From Thioalkalivibrio sp. XN8 (GTDB lineage: Bacteria; Pseudomonadota; Gammaproteobacteria; Steroidobacterales; XN24), in the NCBI RefSeq assembly GCF_011058255.1, contig NZ_JAALFH010000062.1, positions 146,376 through 210,375 on the forward strand: a stretch of DNA of 64,000 nt, in the 5' to 3' direction. The notes below the pieces were generated by a model. It saw only the letters and a list, made by a program, of their open reading frames with translations. It was not told where the DNA came from and searched no databases. A program made the position numbers and the translations under genes. Of this stretch, positions 42,392 to 53,290 are shown one piece after another. Position 1 is the stretch's first letter, and every line of letters starts with the position of its first letter.

Positions 42392-43859
42392 ATGGCTCAT
42401 TTCAAGCAAAGAGCCGGCGAATCGCTCAACCTGCGCACCGCGGTGGTGGCCTTCGTGGTCCTGCCCTGCCTGCTGGTGATGGGGCTGGCGAGCTGGATCG
42501 GCCTGCGCGGGCTCGAAGAACAGATCAACGCCCGCATGCAGGAGGACCTGGAACTCATCGCCCGCACCCTGCGGCTGCCGCTGAGCGAGGCGATACGACA
42601 GGACCGGCCCGGCCTGGTGCAGGCGGCCATCGATTCCACGGTCGGCTTCGACCAGGTCTACGCTGTCAATGTCTACGACGAGAAGGGCGTCCGGGTGGCC
42701 CAGAGCGGCCGCCGCCGGGCCGCCGTGCCGAGTCGCACCGCAGCCGAAATGGCCGAGCAGGGCGAGCGCCTGGAGGCAGCGGCGGCGATCGGCACGGAGC
42801 AGCTGGTGTCCGTGTTCCAGCCCTTGACCACCGGCGACGGCCGCATCGCCGGACTGCTCCAGGTGACCCGCCACAGCGGCGCGGTACGCGGCTACCTCGA
42901 GCGCACCCAGCTCCTGGCCTTGGTCGGGGTGGCCACGGCCGGGGCCCTGCTCACGCTGCTGATCGTGCTCGGCCATCATTACGGGGTCGGCCGGCACGCC
43001 CGCGCCATCGAGACCGGATTGCAACGTGTGCGCGAGGGCGACGACCGCCACCGGCTGACGCCGGCGGGCGTGGCGGAGTTCCGGAGCCTGGCCAGCAACA
43101 TCAACCGCATGCTCGACGGTATCGCCGCATCCCAGCAGGCACTGGAACGCCAGCGCGCCACGGAAGCCGGGCTGCGGGAGCAGTTGCACCAGAGCGAGAA
43201 GATGGCGGCGGTCGGCCGGCTGGCGGCCGGCGTGGCGCACGAGCTCGGTTCCCCGCTGGCCGCCCTGTACGGCCGCGCCCAGCAGTTGCTGCGGGCGGCG
43301 CCGCTCGAAGCGGCTGAACGCCCGGCGCTGCAGGCCATCCAGGACGCGGCGCTGCGCATGGAACAGACGATCCGCCAGCTGCTCGACTACGGGCGCGCCA
43401 ACCCGCTGCAGCGCCGCCGCGTGGAGCTCGCGCCGCTCCTGCGGCGCCTGGCGGACGAGGCGCTCACGGCCGCTGCGGACCCGCCGCAGCTGGCGCTGCC
43501 GTGCCCGGACCCGTCGCTGGCCGTGTGCGCCGACCCCCTGCGGCTGGAGCAAGCCTTGCGCAACCTGATCGACAACGGCCTGGACGCCGCCCGCCGAAAG
43601 GTGACGATCGGGGCCGCGGCCGGCGACGACGGCAGCGTACGGGTTTACGTCGCCGACGACGGGCCGGGCATCCCGCCGGCGGAGCGCGACCGCGTGTTCG
43701 AGCCCTTTTTCACCACCAAGCCCGTGGGCCAGGGCACGGGCCTCGGGCTCAGCGTGGCGGCAGCCGCGGCGGCGGATCACGGCGGGCGCCTCGTGGTGAC
43801 CGACGACCCGCTGCTGGGCGGTGCCCGTTTCACCCTCCAGCTGCCCGCGGAGCCGCCCG

Positions 43860-43873
<14 letters not shown>
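42392..43873 (+). CDS. Sensor histidine kinase partner of a sigma-54 regulator
   Basis: A 493-residue NtrB/ZraS-like kinase: helix at 16-38, a periplasmic sensor of about 130 residues, second helix at about 172-195, HAMP-like segment, His 283 in GVAHELGSPLAALYGR, and an HATPase with N (LRNLIDNGLDAA), G1 (ADDGPGIP), F (FEPFFTTK) and G2 (GTGLGLS) boxes. It should phosphorylate the regulator whose gene overlaps its end by 14 bases. The sensed signal is unknown. A shared 85-base divergent region with repeat A18 lies upstream. Confidence 0.92.
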
Positions 43874-45270
<1,397 letters not shown>

Positions 45271-45275
<5 letters not shown>

Positions 45276-45287
45276 CGCCCTGGCACA
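45271..45287. promoter_or_regulatory. Upstream activator site 1 (imperfect dyad)
   Basis: TGTGACGCCCTGGCACA, three differences from site 2; it includes the stop codon of the regulator gene. Its first base is 30 bp (about three helical turns) before that of site 2, so both would face the same side of the DNA. Confidence 0.6.
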
Positions 45288-45300
45288 TGCGCCGGTTGAT

Positions 45301-45317
45301 TGTGCCAGCCTGGCACA
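45301..45317. promoter_or_regulatory. Upstream activator site 2 (perfect dyad)
   Basis: TGTGCCAGCCTGGCACA: perfect 8-bp arms around one base. It lies about 77 bases before the sigma-54 -24 element, a normal distance for NtrC-type enhancer sites. Probable binding site of the regulator encoded just upstream. Confidence 0.72.
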
Positions 45318-45393
45318 CCCGGGCGCTCGCCCGGTCCCCGCCGCGGGCCGGCGGATCGCGGTAAGTCGCTGTCCTGGCAGGCATCCGCCGGGG

Positions 45394-45409
45394 TGGCACG
45401 CGCCTTGCA
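45394..45409 (+). promoter_or_regulatory. Sigma-54 promoter of the DUF4168 gene
   Basis: TGGCACGCGCCTTGCA: GG (45395-45396) and GC (45407-45408) ten bases apart, a full consensus -24/-12 element. Expected start near 45420, 30 bases before the ATG at 45451. Confidence 0.88.
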
Positions 45410-45450
45410 GTATTTCGGGCAGGCCAACAATCCCATTGCAAGGAGCCGAC

Positions 45451-45843
45451 ATGAAACATCGCCAGCACACTGCCTTCGCCCTCGCCGCCACCGCCGCTCT
45501 CGCGGCCGGCCTTGCCGCGGCACCCGGCATCGCCGAAGAAGGCTACGGCACAGGCCAGGCGCAGGCTGCGCCGCCCGCGGACGTGCCGGGCGCCAAGCTC
45601 GACCAGTTCGTGGTGGCGCTCGAAGAGGTACACGCCATCGGCAGCAAGGCCACCGAGGAACTGGAGCAGAGCGGGGACATGGAGGAAGCCCGGCTGATCC
45701 AGGAGCGTGCCCAGGGCGAGATGATCGAAGCCGTCAAGGACGCCGGCCTGACGGTGGAGGAGTACAACCGCATCGCGCAGTTGATGAATTCCGACCCCAC
45801 CATCCAGGAGCGCGTCAACAAGCGGATCGAAGACCGCAGCTGA
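45451..45843 (+). CDS. DUF4168 exported protein
   Basis: A 130-residue secreted protein: signal peptide (FALAATAALAAGLAAAPGIA), a Gly/Gln/Ala-rich linker, then the helical DUF4168 domain (LDQFVVALEEVHAIGSKATEEL; YNRIAQLMNSDPTIQERVNKRI). AAGGAG lies just before ATG 45451. Function unknown. It sits behind a consensus sigma-54 promoter and twin dyads next to a sigma-54 two-component system, so it is probably made in response to an envelope signal. Confidence 0.88.
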   Translation: MKHRQHTAFALAATAALAAGLAAAPGIAEEGYGTGQAQAAPPADVPGAKLDQFVVALEEVHAIGSKATEELEQSGDMEEARLIQERAQGEMIEAVKDAGLTVEEYNRIAQLMNSDPTIQERVNKRIEDRS

Positions 45844-45848
45844 GCGGC

Positions 45849-45911
45849 GGGGCCCGGTCCTGGGGACTGTCCCCAGGACATGTCCTGGGGACAGTCCCCG
45901 GGGGCCGGGCC
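45849..45911. repeat. Family A repeat A19, between DUF4168 and GNAT genes
   Basis: Full 38-nt core (45862-45899, middle GGACATGTCC) with extra GGGCCCGG / CCGGGCCC-like arms outside, giving about 63 nt of dyad between convergent genes. Confidence 0.9.
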
Positions 45912-45915
45912 CTCC

Positions 45916-46740
45916 TCAAGCGATCCGCGGCACGGCCGGCTCGGGCAGGTCCCGAAAGAACAGCTGGCGCGTCCTCGGCGCCAGGCGCTCGAGATCGAGC
46001 AGCACGAAGAAATCGACCGTGCCGAACTCCGCGTCCAGCGCCGGCGGGCCGCAAACCTCGGCCCCGAGATTGAGATAGCTCTGGAACAACGGCGGCAGCT
46101 CGCCCGGCTCGAGCGGGCGACTCGGCCCACGGCGAACCTCGATCGCGTGCTCACGCTGCGGGGCCACCGAATAGCGCTCGCTCAGGAAGCCCTCGAGCTT
46201 CAGCTGGCGCCAGGCAGCGACACCGGTGGCGGTGTCACGCGTCGGCAGCGAGCAGCAGCCGAACAGGTAGCGCTGGCGGTTCCACAGCAGGTAGGCCGCG
46301 AGGCCGCGCCAGAGCAGGTGAATCACCCGGCCGTTGCGATGGCCCGCCTCGACGCAGGCCCGGCCGATTTCCACCGCATTCCCAAGCACCTCGGGCGGCA
46401 GCCGCCGCAGGTCGAACTCCGACTCCGAGTAGTAGCCGCCGTGAAGCTCGCCCATGGGGCCGGTCTGCAGCCGGTAACTGCCGACCACCGTGTCGCTGGG
46501 CAGGTGCTCGATCATGATGTGATGGAACAACGGATCCCAGGGATCCGCGTCGAGGCCGGTCTGCCAGCTTTCGGCAAAACCCTCGCCGAGTTCGCGGTTG
46601 AATACCTCGAAGCGCAGCCGCTGCACGGCGGCCAGATCGTCGGCCGAGGCGGCAAAACGCAGGCGATACGAGCCAGCCACGCGCAGGAGCGGCGGCAGGC
46701 ATTCGGGAGCGACCGGGTAACAGGCGGGTTGCGCGAGCAT
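45916..46740 (-). CDS. GNAT-type acyltransferase (OlsB/hemolysin-like)
   Basis: A 274-residue protein with the Acetyltransf_5-type fold used by ornithine-acyl-ACP acyltransferases: RLRFEVFNRELGEGF near residue 42, VVGSYRLQTG, and EIGRACVEAGHRNGRVIHLLWRGLAAYL. XrtA genomes also carry a related PEP-CTERM-associated acyltransferase family, which I cannot exclude. A dyad (GTACCGTG paired with CACGGTAC, 46745-46774) lies directly upstream of the start and could be an operator or 5' hairpin. A PlsC-type partner is encoded 3.6 kb away on the same strand. Confidence 0.75.
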   Translation of the reverse strand: MLAQPACYPVAPECLPPLLRVAGSYRLRFAASADDLAAVQRLRFEVFNRELGEGFAESWQTGLDADPWDPLFHHIMIEHLPSDTVVGSYRLQTGPMGELHGGYYSESEFDLRRLPPEVLGNAVEIGRACVEAGHRNGRVIHLLWRGLAAYLLWNRQRYLFGCCSLPTRDTATGVAAWRQLKLEGFLSERYSVAPQREHAIEVRRGPSRPLEPGELPPLFQSYLNLGAEVCGPPALDAEFGTVDFFVLLDLERLAPRTRQLFFRDLPEPAVPRIA

Positions 46741-46744
46741 GGCA

Positions 46745-46774
46745 GTACCGTGTGGGATTTGCCGCGCACGGTAC
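46745..46774. promoter_or_regulatory. Inverted repeat before the GNAT gene
   Basis: Perfect 8-bp arms GTACCGTG and CACGGTAC around a 14-base spacer, five bases from the start codon of the minus-strand acyltransferase. A regulatory dyad or leader hairpin is possible; no promoter hexamers are evident. Confidence 0.4.
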
Positions 46775-46880
46775 GACCGTCCGATGACACGCCGCTTGCC
46801 GCCGTGTTGCCGTTTCGGGTCAGCGGGTGGAAGCCCCGGTTTGCCCGCGAATTGCGGCCTTTCCCGCCCTGTACAGGGTT

Positions 46881-46906
46881 GGGGACTGTCCCCAGGCTAT
46901 GTCCCC
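46881..46906. repeat. Family A repeat A20, leader of RAYT-A
   Basis: Core followed by AGGCTATGTCCCC; its last base is followed by the transposase ATG. Confidence 0.88.
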
Positions 46907-47518
46907 ATGCCGAGAAAACCGAGACAGCTCCATGGCGGCCGCTACTACCACGTGATCAACCGCGGCAGTGCGCGCCAAACCGTCTTCCACGACACCAAGG
47001 ACTACCAGGCCTTCCTGGATTTCATGCGCGCGGCCCAGGAACGGGTGCGCATGGGCATCCTGGCCGTCTGCCTGATGCCCAACCACTTCCATTTCCTGGT
47101 TCGCCCGGCCGGCGACAAGGACCTGAGCGATTGGATGCACTGGGTGATGACCAAGCAGGTGGCGCGCCATCGCTGGGTGCACCAGACGAGCGGCCACGTC
47201 TGGCAGGGACGGTTCAAGCCGTTCGAGATCCGGACCGACGGTTACCTGCTGATGATCATGCGCTATGTCGAGCGCAACGCGCTGCGCGCCGCGCTGGTGG
47301 AGCGGGCGGAGCACTGGCCGTGGGGCAGCCTGGCGTGGCGCTGTCGCGGCGGCGCGCCCTTCGAGCTCTTGGATCCGCCGGCCGGATTGCCCGCCCGGTG
47401 GGTCGAGCGCGTCAACCGCCCGGAGAATGCTCTAGAGCTGAAGGCCGTCCGGAACAGTGTGCGGACGGGCGCGCCGTTGGGGGTGGGGACTGTCCCGGGG
47501 ACAGTCCCCAAAACTTAG
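46907..47518 (+). CDS. REP-associated transposase RAYT-A (Y1 HUH family)
   Basis: A 203-residue protein with HUH motif PNHFHFLV (His 60 and His 62), the segment SGHVWQGRFKPF and YVERNALRAALV typical of RAYTs. The helix before GHVW, where the nucleophilic tyrosine is usually found, reads TKQVARHRWVHQT and has no Tyr; either another tyrosine serves or the enzyme is altered. ATG 46907 follows repeat A20 directly, with no clear ribosome site. The C-terminus (VGTVPGTVPKT) is encoded by repeat A21. The stop overlaps the convergent lipoprotein gene by four bases. Confidence 0.85.
   Translation: MPRKPRQLHGGRYYHVINRGSARQTVFHDTKDYQAFLDFMRAAQERVRMGILAVCLMPNHFHFLVRPAGDKDLSDWMHWVMTKQVARHRWVHQTSGHVWQGRFKPFEIRTDGYLLMIMRYVERNALRAALVERAEHWPWGSLAWRCRGGAPFELLDPPAGLPARWVERVNRPENALELKAVRNSVRTGAPLGVGTVPGTVPKT
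47485..47509. repeat. Family A repeat A21, 3' end of RAYT-A
   Basis: Fused core pair translated as VGTVPGTVP just before the stop. Confidence 0.9.
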
Positions 47519-47760
47519 TCCTGCGGCAGGTCGACGTTGAACTTGACCGACGTGGACTGCTCCACCGGCTTCGTCGGCGGGTTGACCCAGTAAATCTTCA
47601 CCGGCATCCCGCGCGCCGATTTCTCGACCGCATTCACGTACTCGTGGTCGATCGCGTGCCGCTTGACCGTCTCCTCGCCCGGCGGCACGGCCGCGCAGCC
47701 CGACACCAGCATCCCGGCCGCAGCCAATGGCAGGACCAGCCTCGATACAGTCGCTTTCAT
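47515..47760 (-). CDS. Small lipoprotein
   Basis: An 81-residue lipoprotein (lipobox VSGC, Cys 22) with a short mature part (HAIDHEYVNAVEKSARGMPVKIYWVNPP). GGAGGTG precedes ATG 47760. A good sigma-70 promoter lies upstream (47828-47855). No family recognised. Confidence 0.8.
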   Translation of the reverse strand: MKATVSRLVLPLAAAGMLVSGCAAVPPGEETVKRHAIDHEYVNAVEKSARGMPVKIYWVNPPTKPVEQSTSVKFNVDLPQD

Positions 47761-47827
47761 CAGGGCACCTCCTCTCGATCGCCCGCCGGGCGGGGCACGC
47801 TCGCCGCGCCTGGGTGACGAATTTTTA

Positions 47828-47855
47828 ATCATATTCGCCGGGGACCAAAGTGCAA
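47828..47855 (-). promoter_or_regulatory. Sigma-70 promoter of the small lipoprotein gene
   Basis: On the minus strand TTGCAC (47855-47850), 16-base spacer, TATGAT (47833-47828). Start expected near 47820, leaving a 60-base leader. Confidence 0.65.
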
Positions 47856-47909
47856 CCGCAGCGTGTGCTGCGGTGCAACACCGGCGCGGCCGCGAACGGG
47901 GAGATCCGC

Positions 47910-49253
47910 CTACCGGGCGTCAAGCAGCGCCAGCAACTCCGTCGTCTTCGCCTCCATCAGCGCCTTGTCACCCCGGGCCTCGACATTGAGCCGCACCAGC
48001 GGCTCGGTGTTCGAGGCGCGCAGGTTGAAGCGCCAGTCGGCGAACTCCATGGACAGGCCGTCGGTGCGATCGACGGCCACGGCCTCGTCCGCGTAACGAT
48101 CCTCGACCGCCGCCAGCACCGCCGGCGGATCGTCGATCGAGCGGTTGATCTCGCCGGAGGCCGGGAAGGCGGCCATGCGCTCCTCGACCAGCGCCGACAG
48201 CGGGCGGCCGGCGCGGGACACGAGCTCCGCCACCAGCAGCCACGGGATCATCCCGGAGTCGCAGTAGGCGAAGTCGCGGAAGTAGTGATGCGCGCTCATC
48301 TCGCCGCCGTACACGGCGTCCTCGAGCCGCATGCGCTCCTTGATGAAGGCGTGGCCGGTCTTCGACATCACCGGCACCCCGCCGCCCCGTTCGACGATGT
48401 CGATGGTGTTCCAGGTCAGGCGCGGGTCGTGCACGATCTTCGCGCCGGGGTGCTTGGCCAGGAACGCCTCGGCCAGCAGCCCGACGATATAGTAGCCCTC
48501 GATGAAGCGGCCGGTCTCGTCGAACAGGAAGCAGCGGTCGTAGTCGCCGTCCCAGGCGATGCCGAAATCGGCGCCGGCCTTGACCACGGCGTCGGCGGTC
48601 GCGGCGCGATGCTCGGGCAGCAGCGGGTTGGGCACGCCGTGCGGGAACGTGCCGTCGGGCGCGTGCTGGATTTTCACGAACTCGAAGGGCAGCCGCGGCT
48701 CGAGCTTGTCGATCACCAGGCCCGCGCCGCCGTTGCCGGCGTTGACCACGAGCTTCAGCGGCTTGAGCGCCTGGCGGTCGACATAACCGAGCAGGTGATC
48801 GATGTATTCCGCGTAGATATCGACCTCGGTCCGCCGCCCCCGCCGCGGCGTGGCTTCGAAGCGGTCGCGCTCGACCCGCTCCTCGATGTCCTTCAGGCCC
48901 GAGTCGCCGCTGATCGGCTTCGACTGCTCGCGCACGAATTTCATGCCGTTCCAGTCGGGCGGATTGTGGCTGGCGGTGACCATGATGCCGCCGTGCACGT
49001 CGAGGTGGCTGGCGGCGAAGTACACCATCTCGGTGCCGCCCAGGCCGATGTCGACCACGTCCACGCCGGCGTCCATCAGGCCCTCGGCCAGCGCGTCGGC
49101 GAGCTCGGGGGACGACAGCCGCACGTCGTAGCCGACCGCCACGCGGCGCGGGCCGATGACGGCGGCGTAGGCGCGGCCGATGCGGCGGGCGATGTCGGGG
49201 TTGAGGTCGTCCGGGAGGCGGCCGCGGACGTCATAGGCCTTGAAGCATTTCAT
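47910..49253 (-). CDS. manB: Phosphomannomutase/phosphoglucomutase
   Basis: A 447-residue alpha-D-phosphohexomutase: phosphoserine loop TASHNP (Ser 95), metal loop AWDGDYDRC, sugar loop [10 protein letters not shown] and phosphate loop RASNTEPL. It converts mannose-6-phosphate to mannose-1-phosphate for GDP-mannose and perhaps also works on glucose. It belongs with manC (50123), gmd and fcl in the same window; CpsG-like length. A hairpin ACCGCAGC/GCTGCGGT downstream near 47855-47874 may slow transcription. Confidence 0.94.
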   Translation of the reverse strand: MKCFKAYDVRGRLPDDLNPDIARRIGRAYAAVIGPRRVAVGYDVRLSSPELADALAEGLMDAGVDVVDIGLGGTEMVYFAASHLDVHGGIMVTASHNPPDWNGMKFVREQSKPISGDSGLKDIEERVERDRFEATPRRGRRTEVDIYAEYIDHLLGYVDRQALKPLKLVVNAGNGGAGLVIDKLEPRLPFEFVKIQHAPDGTFPHGVPNPLLPEHRAATADAVVKAGADFGIAWDGDYDRCFLFDETGRFIEGYYIVGLLAEAFLAKHPGAKIVHDPRLTWNTIDIVERGGGVPVMSKTGHAFIKERMRLEDAVYGGEMSAHHYFRDFAYCDSGMIPWLLVAELVSRAGRPLSALVEERMAAFPASGEINRSIDDPPAVLAAVEDRYADEAVAVDRTDGLSMEFADWRFNLRASNTEPLVRLNVEARGDKALMEAKTTELLALLDAR

Positions 49254-49288
49254 GTGAGGTCATCCAGTGGCGGAAGCCGGCATTCTAG

Positions 49289-49671
<383 letters not shown>

Positions 49672-49672
<1 letters not shown>

Positions 49673-50094
49673 TGCATTACCTCGACACGAGCGTGCTGGT
49701 CGCGGCCCTGACGAACGAGGCCAGGACCGCGACGACACAGCGCTGGCTCGCCGCGCAGGCGCCGGGGGCGCTCGCCATCAGCGACTGGGTGATCACTGAA
49801 TTCTCCGCGGCCCTGGCAATGAAGCTCCGGCTGCGGGCGCTGGCGGCCGGGCATCGGGCCGATGCGCTCCGGGTATTCGCCGCGCTGGTGGAGGAGTCGT
49901 TTCACGTGCTCGGCGCGAGCGGGACGGAGTTCCGCGTGGCCGCCCGCTTTGCCGACCAGCAGAAGACCGGGCTGCGCGCTGGCGACGCCCTGCACCTGGC
50001 GATCGCCTCGGGGCACGGCGCGGCCGTGGTGACGCTCGACCGGAAGCTGGCGGCAGCCGCACGGTCGCTCGGCGTCAGCTGCCAGATGCTCTGA
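49672..50094 (+). CDS. PIN-domain ribonuclease toxin (VapC-like)
   Basis: A 140-residue PIN nuclease: Asp 5 in [12 protein letters not shown], Glu 43 in VITEFSAAL, the acidic pair in [11 protein letters not shown] and Asp in [12 protein letters not shown]. Such toxins cut tRNA or rRNA when the antitoxin is lost. Repeat A22 starts two bases after its stop. Confidence 0.9.
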
Positions 50095-50095
50095 T

Positions 50096-50120
50096 GGGGA
50101 CTGTCCCGGGGACAGTCCCC
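50096..50120. repeat. Family A repeat A22, between PIN toxin and manC
   Basis: Fused core pair between two convergent stops, identical in type to A21. Confidence 0.9.
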
Positions 50121-50122
50121 AC

Positions 50123-51535
50123 CTAACCCCGCCCGTAGGTGTCCTCGAAGCGGACGATGTCGTCCTCGCCGAGGTAGGAGCCCGACTGCACCTCGACCAG
50201 GTGCAGCGGCACCTTGCCGGGGTTCTCGAGCCGGTGGGTGGTGCCCATCGGGATATAGGTGGACTGGTTCTCGCCCAGCAGGAACACCTCGTCGCCGCAC
50301 GTGACGCGGGCCGTGCCCTGCACCACGATCCAGTGCTCGGCGCGGTGGTGATGCATCTGCAATGACAGCTGCGCGCCCGGGTTCACCACGATCCGCTTCA
50401 CCTGGAAACGGTCGCCGTTGTCGATGCTGTCGTAGCTGCCCCAGGGCCGGAACACCTGGCGATGCAGCGAGGTCTCGTAGCGGCCGTCGGCCTTGAGCCG
50501 CGCCACCAGCTTCTTCACGTCCTGAACCCGGTCGCGCGGCGCCACCAGCACGGCGTCCTTGGTCTCGACCACCACGCAGTCGGCCAGCCCGACCGCCGCC
50601 ACCAGGCGGCTCTGGGCGTAGAGATAGCAGTTGGTGGCGTCCTCGCAGAGCACGTCGCCGACCGCGACGTTGCCGGCCGCGTCCGCTTCGCAGGCGTCGT
50701 GCAGGCTGGCCCAGCTGCCGACGTCGCTCCAGCCGGCGGCCAGCGGCACCATCCAGGCATGCGCCGTGTTCTCCATCACCGCGTAGTCGATGGAGTCCGA
50801 GGGACATTCCTCGAAGGCATGCCGATCCACGCGGACGAAGTCGAGATCCGACTTCGCGCCGGCCACGGCGGCCACGCACTGGGTCACGATCTCGGGGCGA
50901 TGCGTCCGCAGCTCCTCGATGTAGCGGCCGGCGCGGAACATGAACATGCCCGAGTTCCAGAAGTACTCGCCCGAAGCGACGTACTCGGCGGCGAGTTTCG
51001 CATCGGGCTTCTCCACGAACTGCTGCACGGCGGCGGCGCCGTCCTTGGCCGCGGCGCGGATGTAGCCGTAACCGGTCTCGGGCCGGTCGGGCACCACGCC
51101 GAAGGTGACCAGCTTGCCCTCCTCCGCCAGCTTCGCGCCCGCGGCCACGGCACGGCGGAAAGTCGCGGGATCGCGGATGACGTGGTCGGCCGGCAGCACC
51201 AGCAGCACCGGGTCCACGCCCTGGGCCTGCTCCTGCAGGGCCGTCGCCGCCGCCAGGGCCACCGCCGGCGCCGTGTTGCGGCCCACCGGCTCGAGCAGGA
51301 TCGCCGCCGGCTTCACGCCGGCCGCGCGCAGCTGCTCCGCGACGAGGAAGCGGTGCTCCTCGTTGCAGACGATGATCGGCTCGGCCAGGCCCTCGATCCC
51401 GTCGAGGCGCGCGAGGGTCGCCTGGAGCATGGTCTGCTCGCCCACCAGCGGCAGCAGCTGTTTCGGGTAGAGCTCGCGCGACAGCGGCCACAGGCGCGTG
51501 CCGGAGCCGCCGGACAAAATCACGGGGACGATCAT
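50123..51535 (-). CDS. manC: Mannose-1-phosphate guanylyltransferase/mannose-6-phosphate isomerase
   Basis: A 470-residue bifunctional enzyme. The N-terminal nucleotidyltransferase has [20 protein letters not shown] and VEKPDAKLA; the C-terminal cupin (from about 350) has the type II isomerase motif [13 protein letters not shown] and the [19 protein letters not shown] region (in order). It makes GDP-mannose from mannose-1-phosphate and supplies mannose-6-phosphate, so it works directly after manB and before gmd. Single gene between the TA module and the EAL/HDOD gene. Confidence 0.95.
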   Translation of the reverse strand: MIVPVILSGGSGTRLWPLSRELYPKQLLPLVGEQTMLQATLARLDGIEGLAEPIIVCNEEHRFLVAEQLRAAGVKPAAILLEPVGRNTAPAVALAAATALQEQAQGVDPVLLVLPADHVIRDPATFRRAVAAGAKLAEEGKLVTFGVVPDRPETGYGYIRAAAKDGAAAVQQFVEKPDAKLAAEYVASGEYFWNSGMFMFRAGRYIEELRTHRPEIVTQCVAAVAGAKSDLDFVRVDRHAFEECPSDSIDYAVMENTAHAWMVPLAAGWSDVGSWASLHDACEADAAGNVAVGDVLCEDATNCYLYAQSRLVAAVGLADCVVVETKDAVLVAPRDRVQDVKKLVARLKADGRYETSLHRQVFRPWGSYDSIDNGDRFQVKRIVVNPGAQLSLQMHHHRAEHWIVVQGTARVTCGDEVFLLGENQSTYIPMGTTHRLENPGKVPLHLVEVQSGSYLGEDDIVRFEDTYGRG

Positions 51536-51666
51536 CTGGGCAATCCCTGGCGTCGAAAGGTGCCCCGGATTGTACGACAGGGTGGCGGGGTGATTGCCAC
51601 GGCCAGGCGCGGGATTTGTGACGGGCGTCCGGCTGCGGGCCCGGGCCGCCGATTATCCTGCGTTCC

Positions 51667-52929
51667 ATGCACGCCACGCAGCTGGAATCCAAGGTCGGCG
51701 AGGCCCCGCGGTTCTACCTCGGGCGCCAGCCCATCCTCGACCGCGACGGGCGCACGGTGGCCTACGAACTGCTGTTCCGCCCCAGCGCGCGCAACGGCGT
51801 GGACGTGGTGGACGACCGCGCCGCGACGGCCGCGGTGATCGCGCACGCCTTCAGCGACCTCGGCATCGAGGCCGTGCTCGGCGGCTGCAAGGGCTTCATC
51901 AACTTCGACGCCGCGCTGCTCCATTCCGAGGTGCCGGAACTGCTGCCGGCGAGCAGTATCGTCATCGAGATCCTCGAGACCGTGGAGATCACGCCGGCGC
52001 TGCTGGACCGCTGCCGCGAACTGAAGGCCAAGGGCTTCCGCTTCGCGCTCGACGATGTCATGCGCCCGGAAGAGATCGGCCCCGAGGTGCTCGGGCTGAT
52101 CGACATCGTCAAGGTCGACCTGGCCACCACCCACCGCGACGACCTGCCCGCCATCGCCGCGGCGGGGCAAGCCGCGGGCGTGCAGCTGCTGGCGGAGAAA
52201 GTGGACAGCCTGTTCCACGCCGACCGGTGCAAGGAACTCGGCTTCGACCTGTTCCAGGGCTATTACTTCGCCCGCCCCATGCTGCTCGGCGGGCGCGATA
52301 CCCGGCCGGACCGGCAGTTGCTGCTGCAGTTGCTGCAGCAAGTGGCGCAGAACGCGCCGCGCCAGGAGATCGAGCAGACCTTCAAGCGCGCGCCCGAGCT
52401 GGCGTTCAAGCTGATGCGGCTGGTGAACTCCGTCGGCATGGGGCTGGCCAACCGCATCCAGAGCCTCGCGCATGCGCTGGTCGTGCTCGGCGACCGGCAG
52501 CTGCATCGCTGGCTGCAGGTGCTGGTGTTCGCGCACCAGGACCAGGACGGCGCGCCGAGCGCGCTGATGACGCTGGCGGCCACGCGCGGCCGGCTGATGG
52601 AACTGATTACCGAGCGCTGCCCCGACTACGCCGACCTGCGCGACCAGGCTTTCATGACCGGGATCATGTCGCTGCTCGACACGCTGCTCGACATGCCGAT
52701 GGAAGACCTGCTGCAACAGGTCAACCTCGGCCTGCCGATCCACGACGCGCTGCTCGCGCGCCGCGGCCGCCTGGGCGAGATGCTCAGCCTCGTCGAGGCG
52801 CTGGAGAAGAAGGACTCGGCCTTGCTGCCGCGGCTGCTCGGCGAGGACTCCCGGTGGCCGGTGGACGAGCTGCCGGCGCTGCAGGTCAGCGCGATGACCT
52901 GGGCCGGGGAGCTCGGGGTGGCGCGCTAA
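51667..52929 (+). CDS. EAL and HDOD domain signalling protein
   Basis: A 420-residue cytoplasmic protein of the YuxH type: a truncated EAL domain (about 15-205) and an HDOD domain (about 210-400). The EAL signature is YELLFR and the later AEGVE motif reads AEKVD, so cyclic-di-GMP cleavage is doubtful, although FALDDV and KVDLA remain. HDOD domains usually mediate protein-protein signalling. No operon partner. The stop is followed by repeat A23. Confidence 0.9.
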   Translation: MHATQLESKVGEAPRFYLGRQPILDRDGRTVAYELLFRPSARNGVDVVDDRAATAAVIAHAFSDLGIEAVLGGCKGFINFDAALLHSEVPELLPASSIVIEILETVEITPALLDRCRELKAKGFRFALDDVMRPEEIGPEVLGLIDIVKVDLATTHRDDLPAIAAAGQAAGVQLLAEKVDSLFHADRCKELGFDLFQGYYFARPMLLGGRDTRPDRQLLLQLLQQVAQNAPRQEIEQTFKRAPELAFKLMRLVNSVGMGLANRIQSLAHALVVLGDRQLHRWLQVLVFAHQDQDGAPSALMTLAATRGRLMELITERCPDYADLRDQAFMTGIMSLLDTLLDMPMEDLLQQVNLGLPIHDALLARRGRLGEMLSLVEALEKKDSALLPRLLGEDSRWPVDELPALQVSAMTWAGELGVAR

Positions 52930-52940
52930 GTCCCGGTACT

Positions 52941-52953
52941 GGGGACAGTCCCC
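52941..52953. repeat. Family A core A23, between EAL/HDOD and AbrB genes
   Basis: Single inverted core GGGGACAGTCCCC with a weak GGTACT remnant of the middle palindrome before it. Confidence 0.8.
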
Positions 52954-52956
52954 AGG

Positions 52957-53205
52957 TCAGAGCGGGGGGCGCTCCTGCGGCAGCGGCTGTTCACGTGCCC
53001 ATTCGATCGCGGCCTCGACATCGCCCTCTTCAATGCCCAGCGACTCGAGTTTCTCCCGCACGCCGCGGGCGGCGTCCGGGCGCACCGGGGTGAGTACGAT
53101 GCGCCCCTGTTCCACCGCGACGTCGAAATACTCGAACCGGCCGACGGCCGAGACCACCGCCTTGGGGAGCGTCAGCTGGTTCTTGGAAGTGAGCTTGGCG
53201 AGCAT
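52957..53205 (-). CDS. AbrB/SpoVT-type DNA-binding protein, orphan antitoxin-like
   Basis: An 82-residue swapped-hairpin protein (KLTSKNQLTLPKAVVSAVGRFEYFDV, in order) with an acidic C-terminal helix (EEGDVEAAIEWARE) like those of toxin-binding antitoxins. No toxin gene follows it; the VapBC pair upstream has its own antitoxin. It may be the remains of a second module or a stand-alone regulator. Ends three bases after repeat A23's core. Confidence 0.78.
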   Translation of the reverse strand: MLAKLTSKNQLTLPKAVVSAVGRFEYFDVAVEQGRIVLTPVRPDAARGVREKLESLGIEEGDVEAAIEWAREQPLPQERPPL

Positions 53206-53290
53206 GGGGCGCGTCCGGATGTTGGAGTAAGGAATTCTTACTACGGTCCGAGCCGGCTTGCAATCGCGGCGTCGAGAGCCTGGGCGAGCC

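Larger units (their letters stand above)
46881..47509 (+). mobile_element. RAYT-A element: transposase gene between two family A repeats
   Basis: Repeat A20 (46881-46906) ends at the base before the transposase ATG, and repeat A21 (47485-47509) lies inside the 3' end of the gene. The arrangement parallels the RAYT-B element but with the other repeat family, so each transposase is enclosed by the repeats it probably mobilised. Confidence 0.7.

Noticed and set aside
47855-47874. Hairpin ACCGCAGC/GCTGCGGT downstream of manB as a terminator
   Set aside because: Good stem but no T-run on either strand and it overlaps the lipoprotein promoter region; left unassigned.
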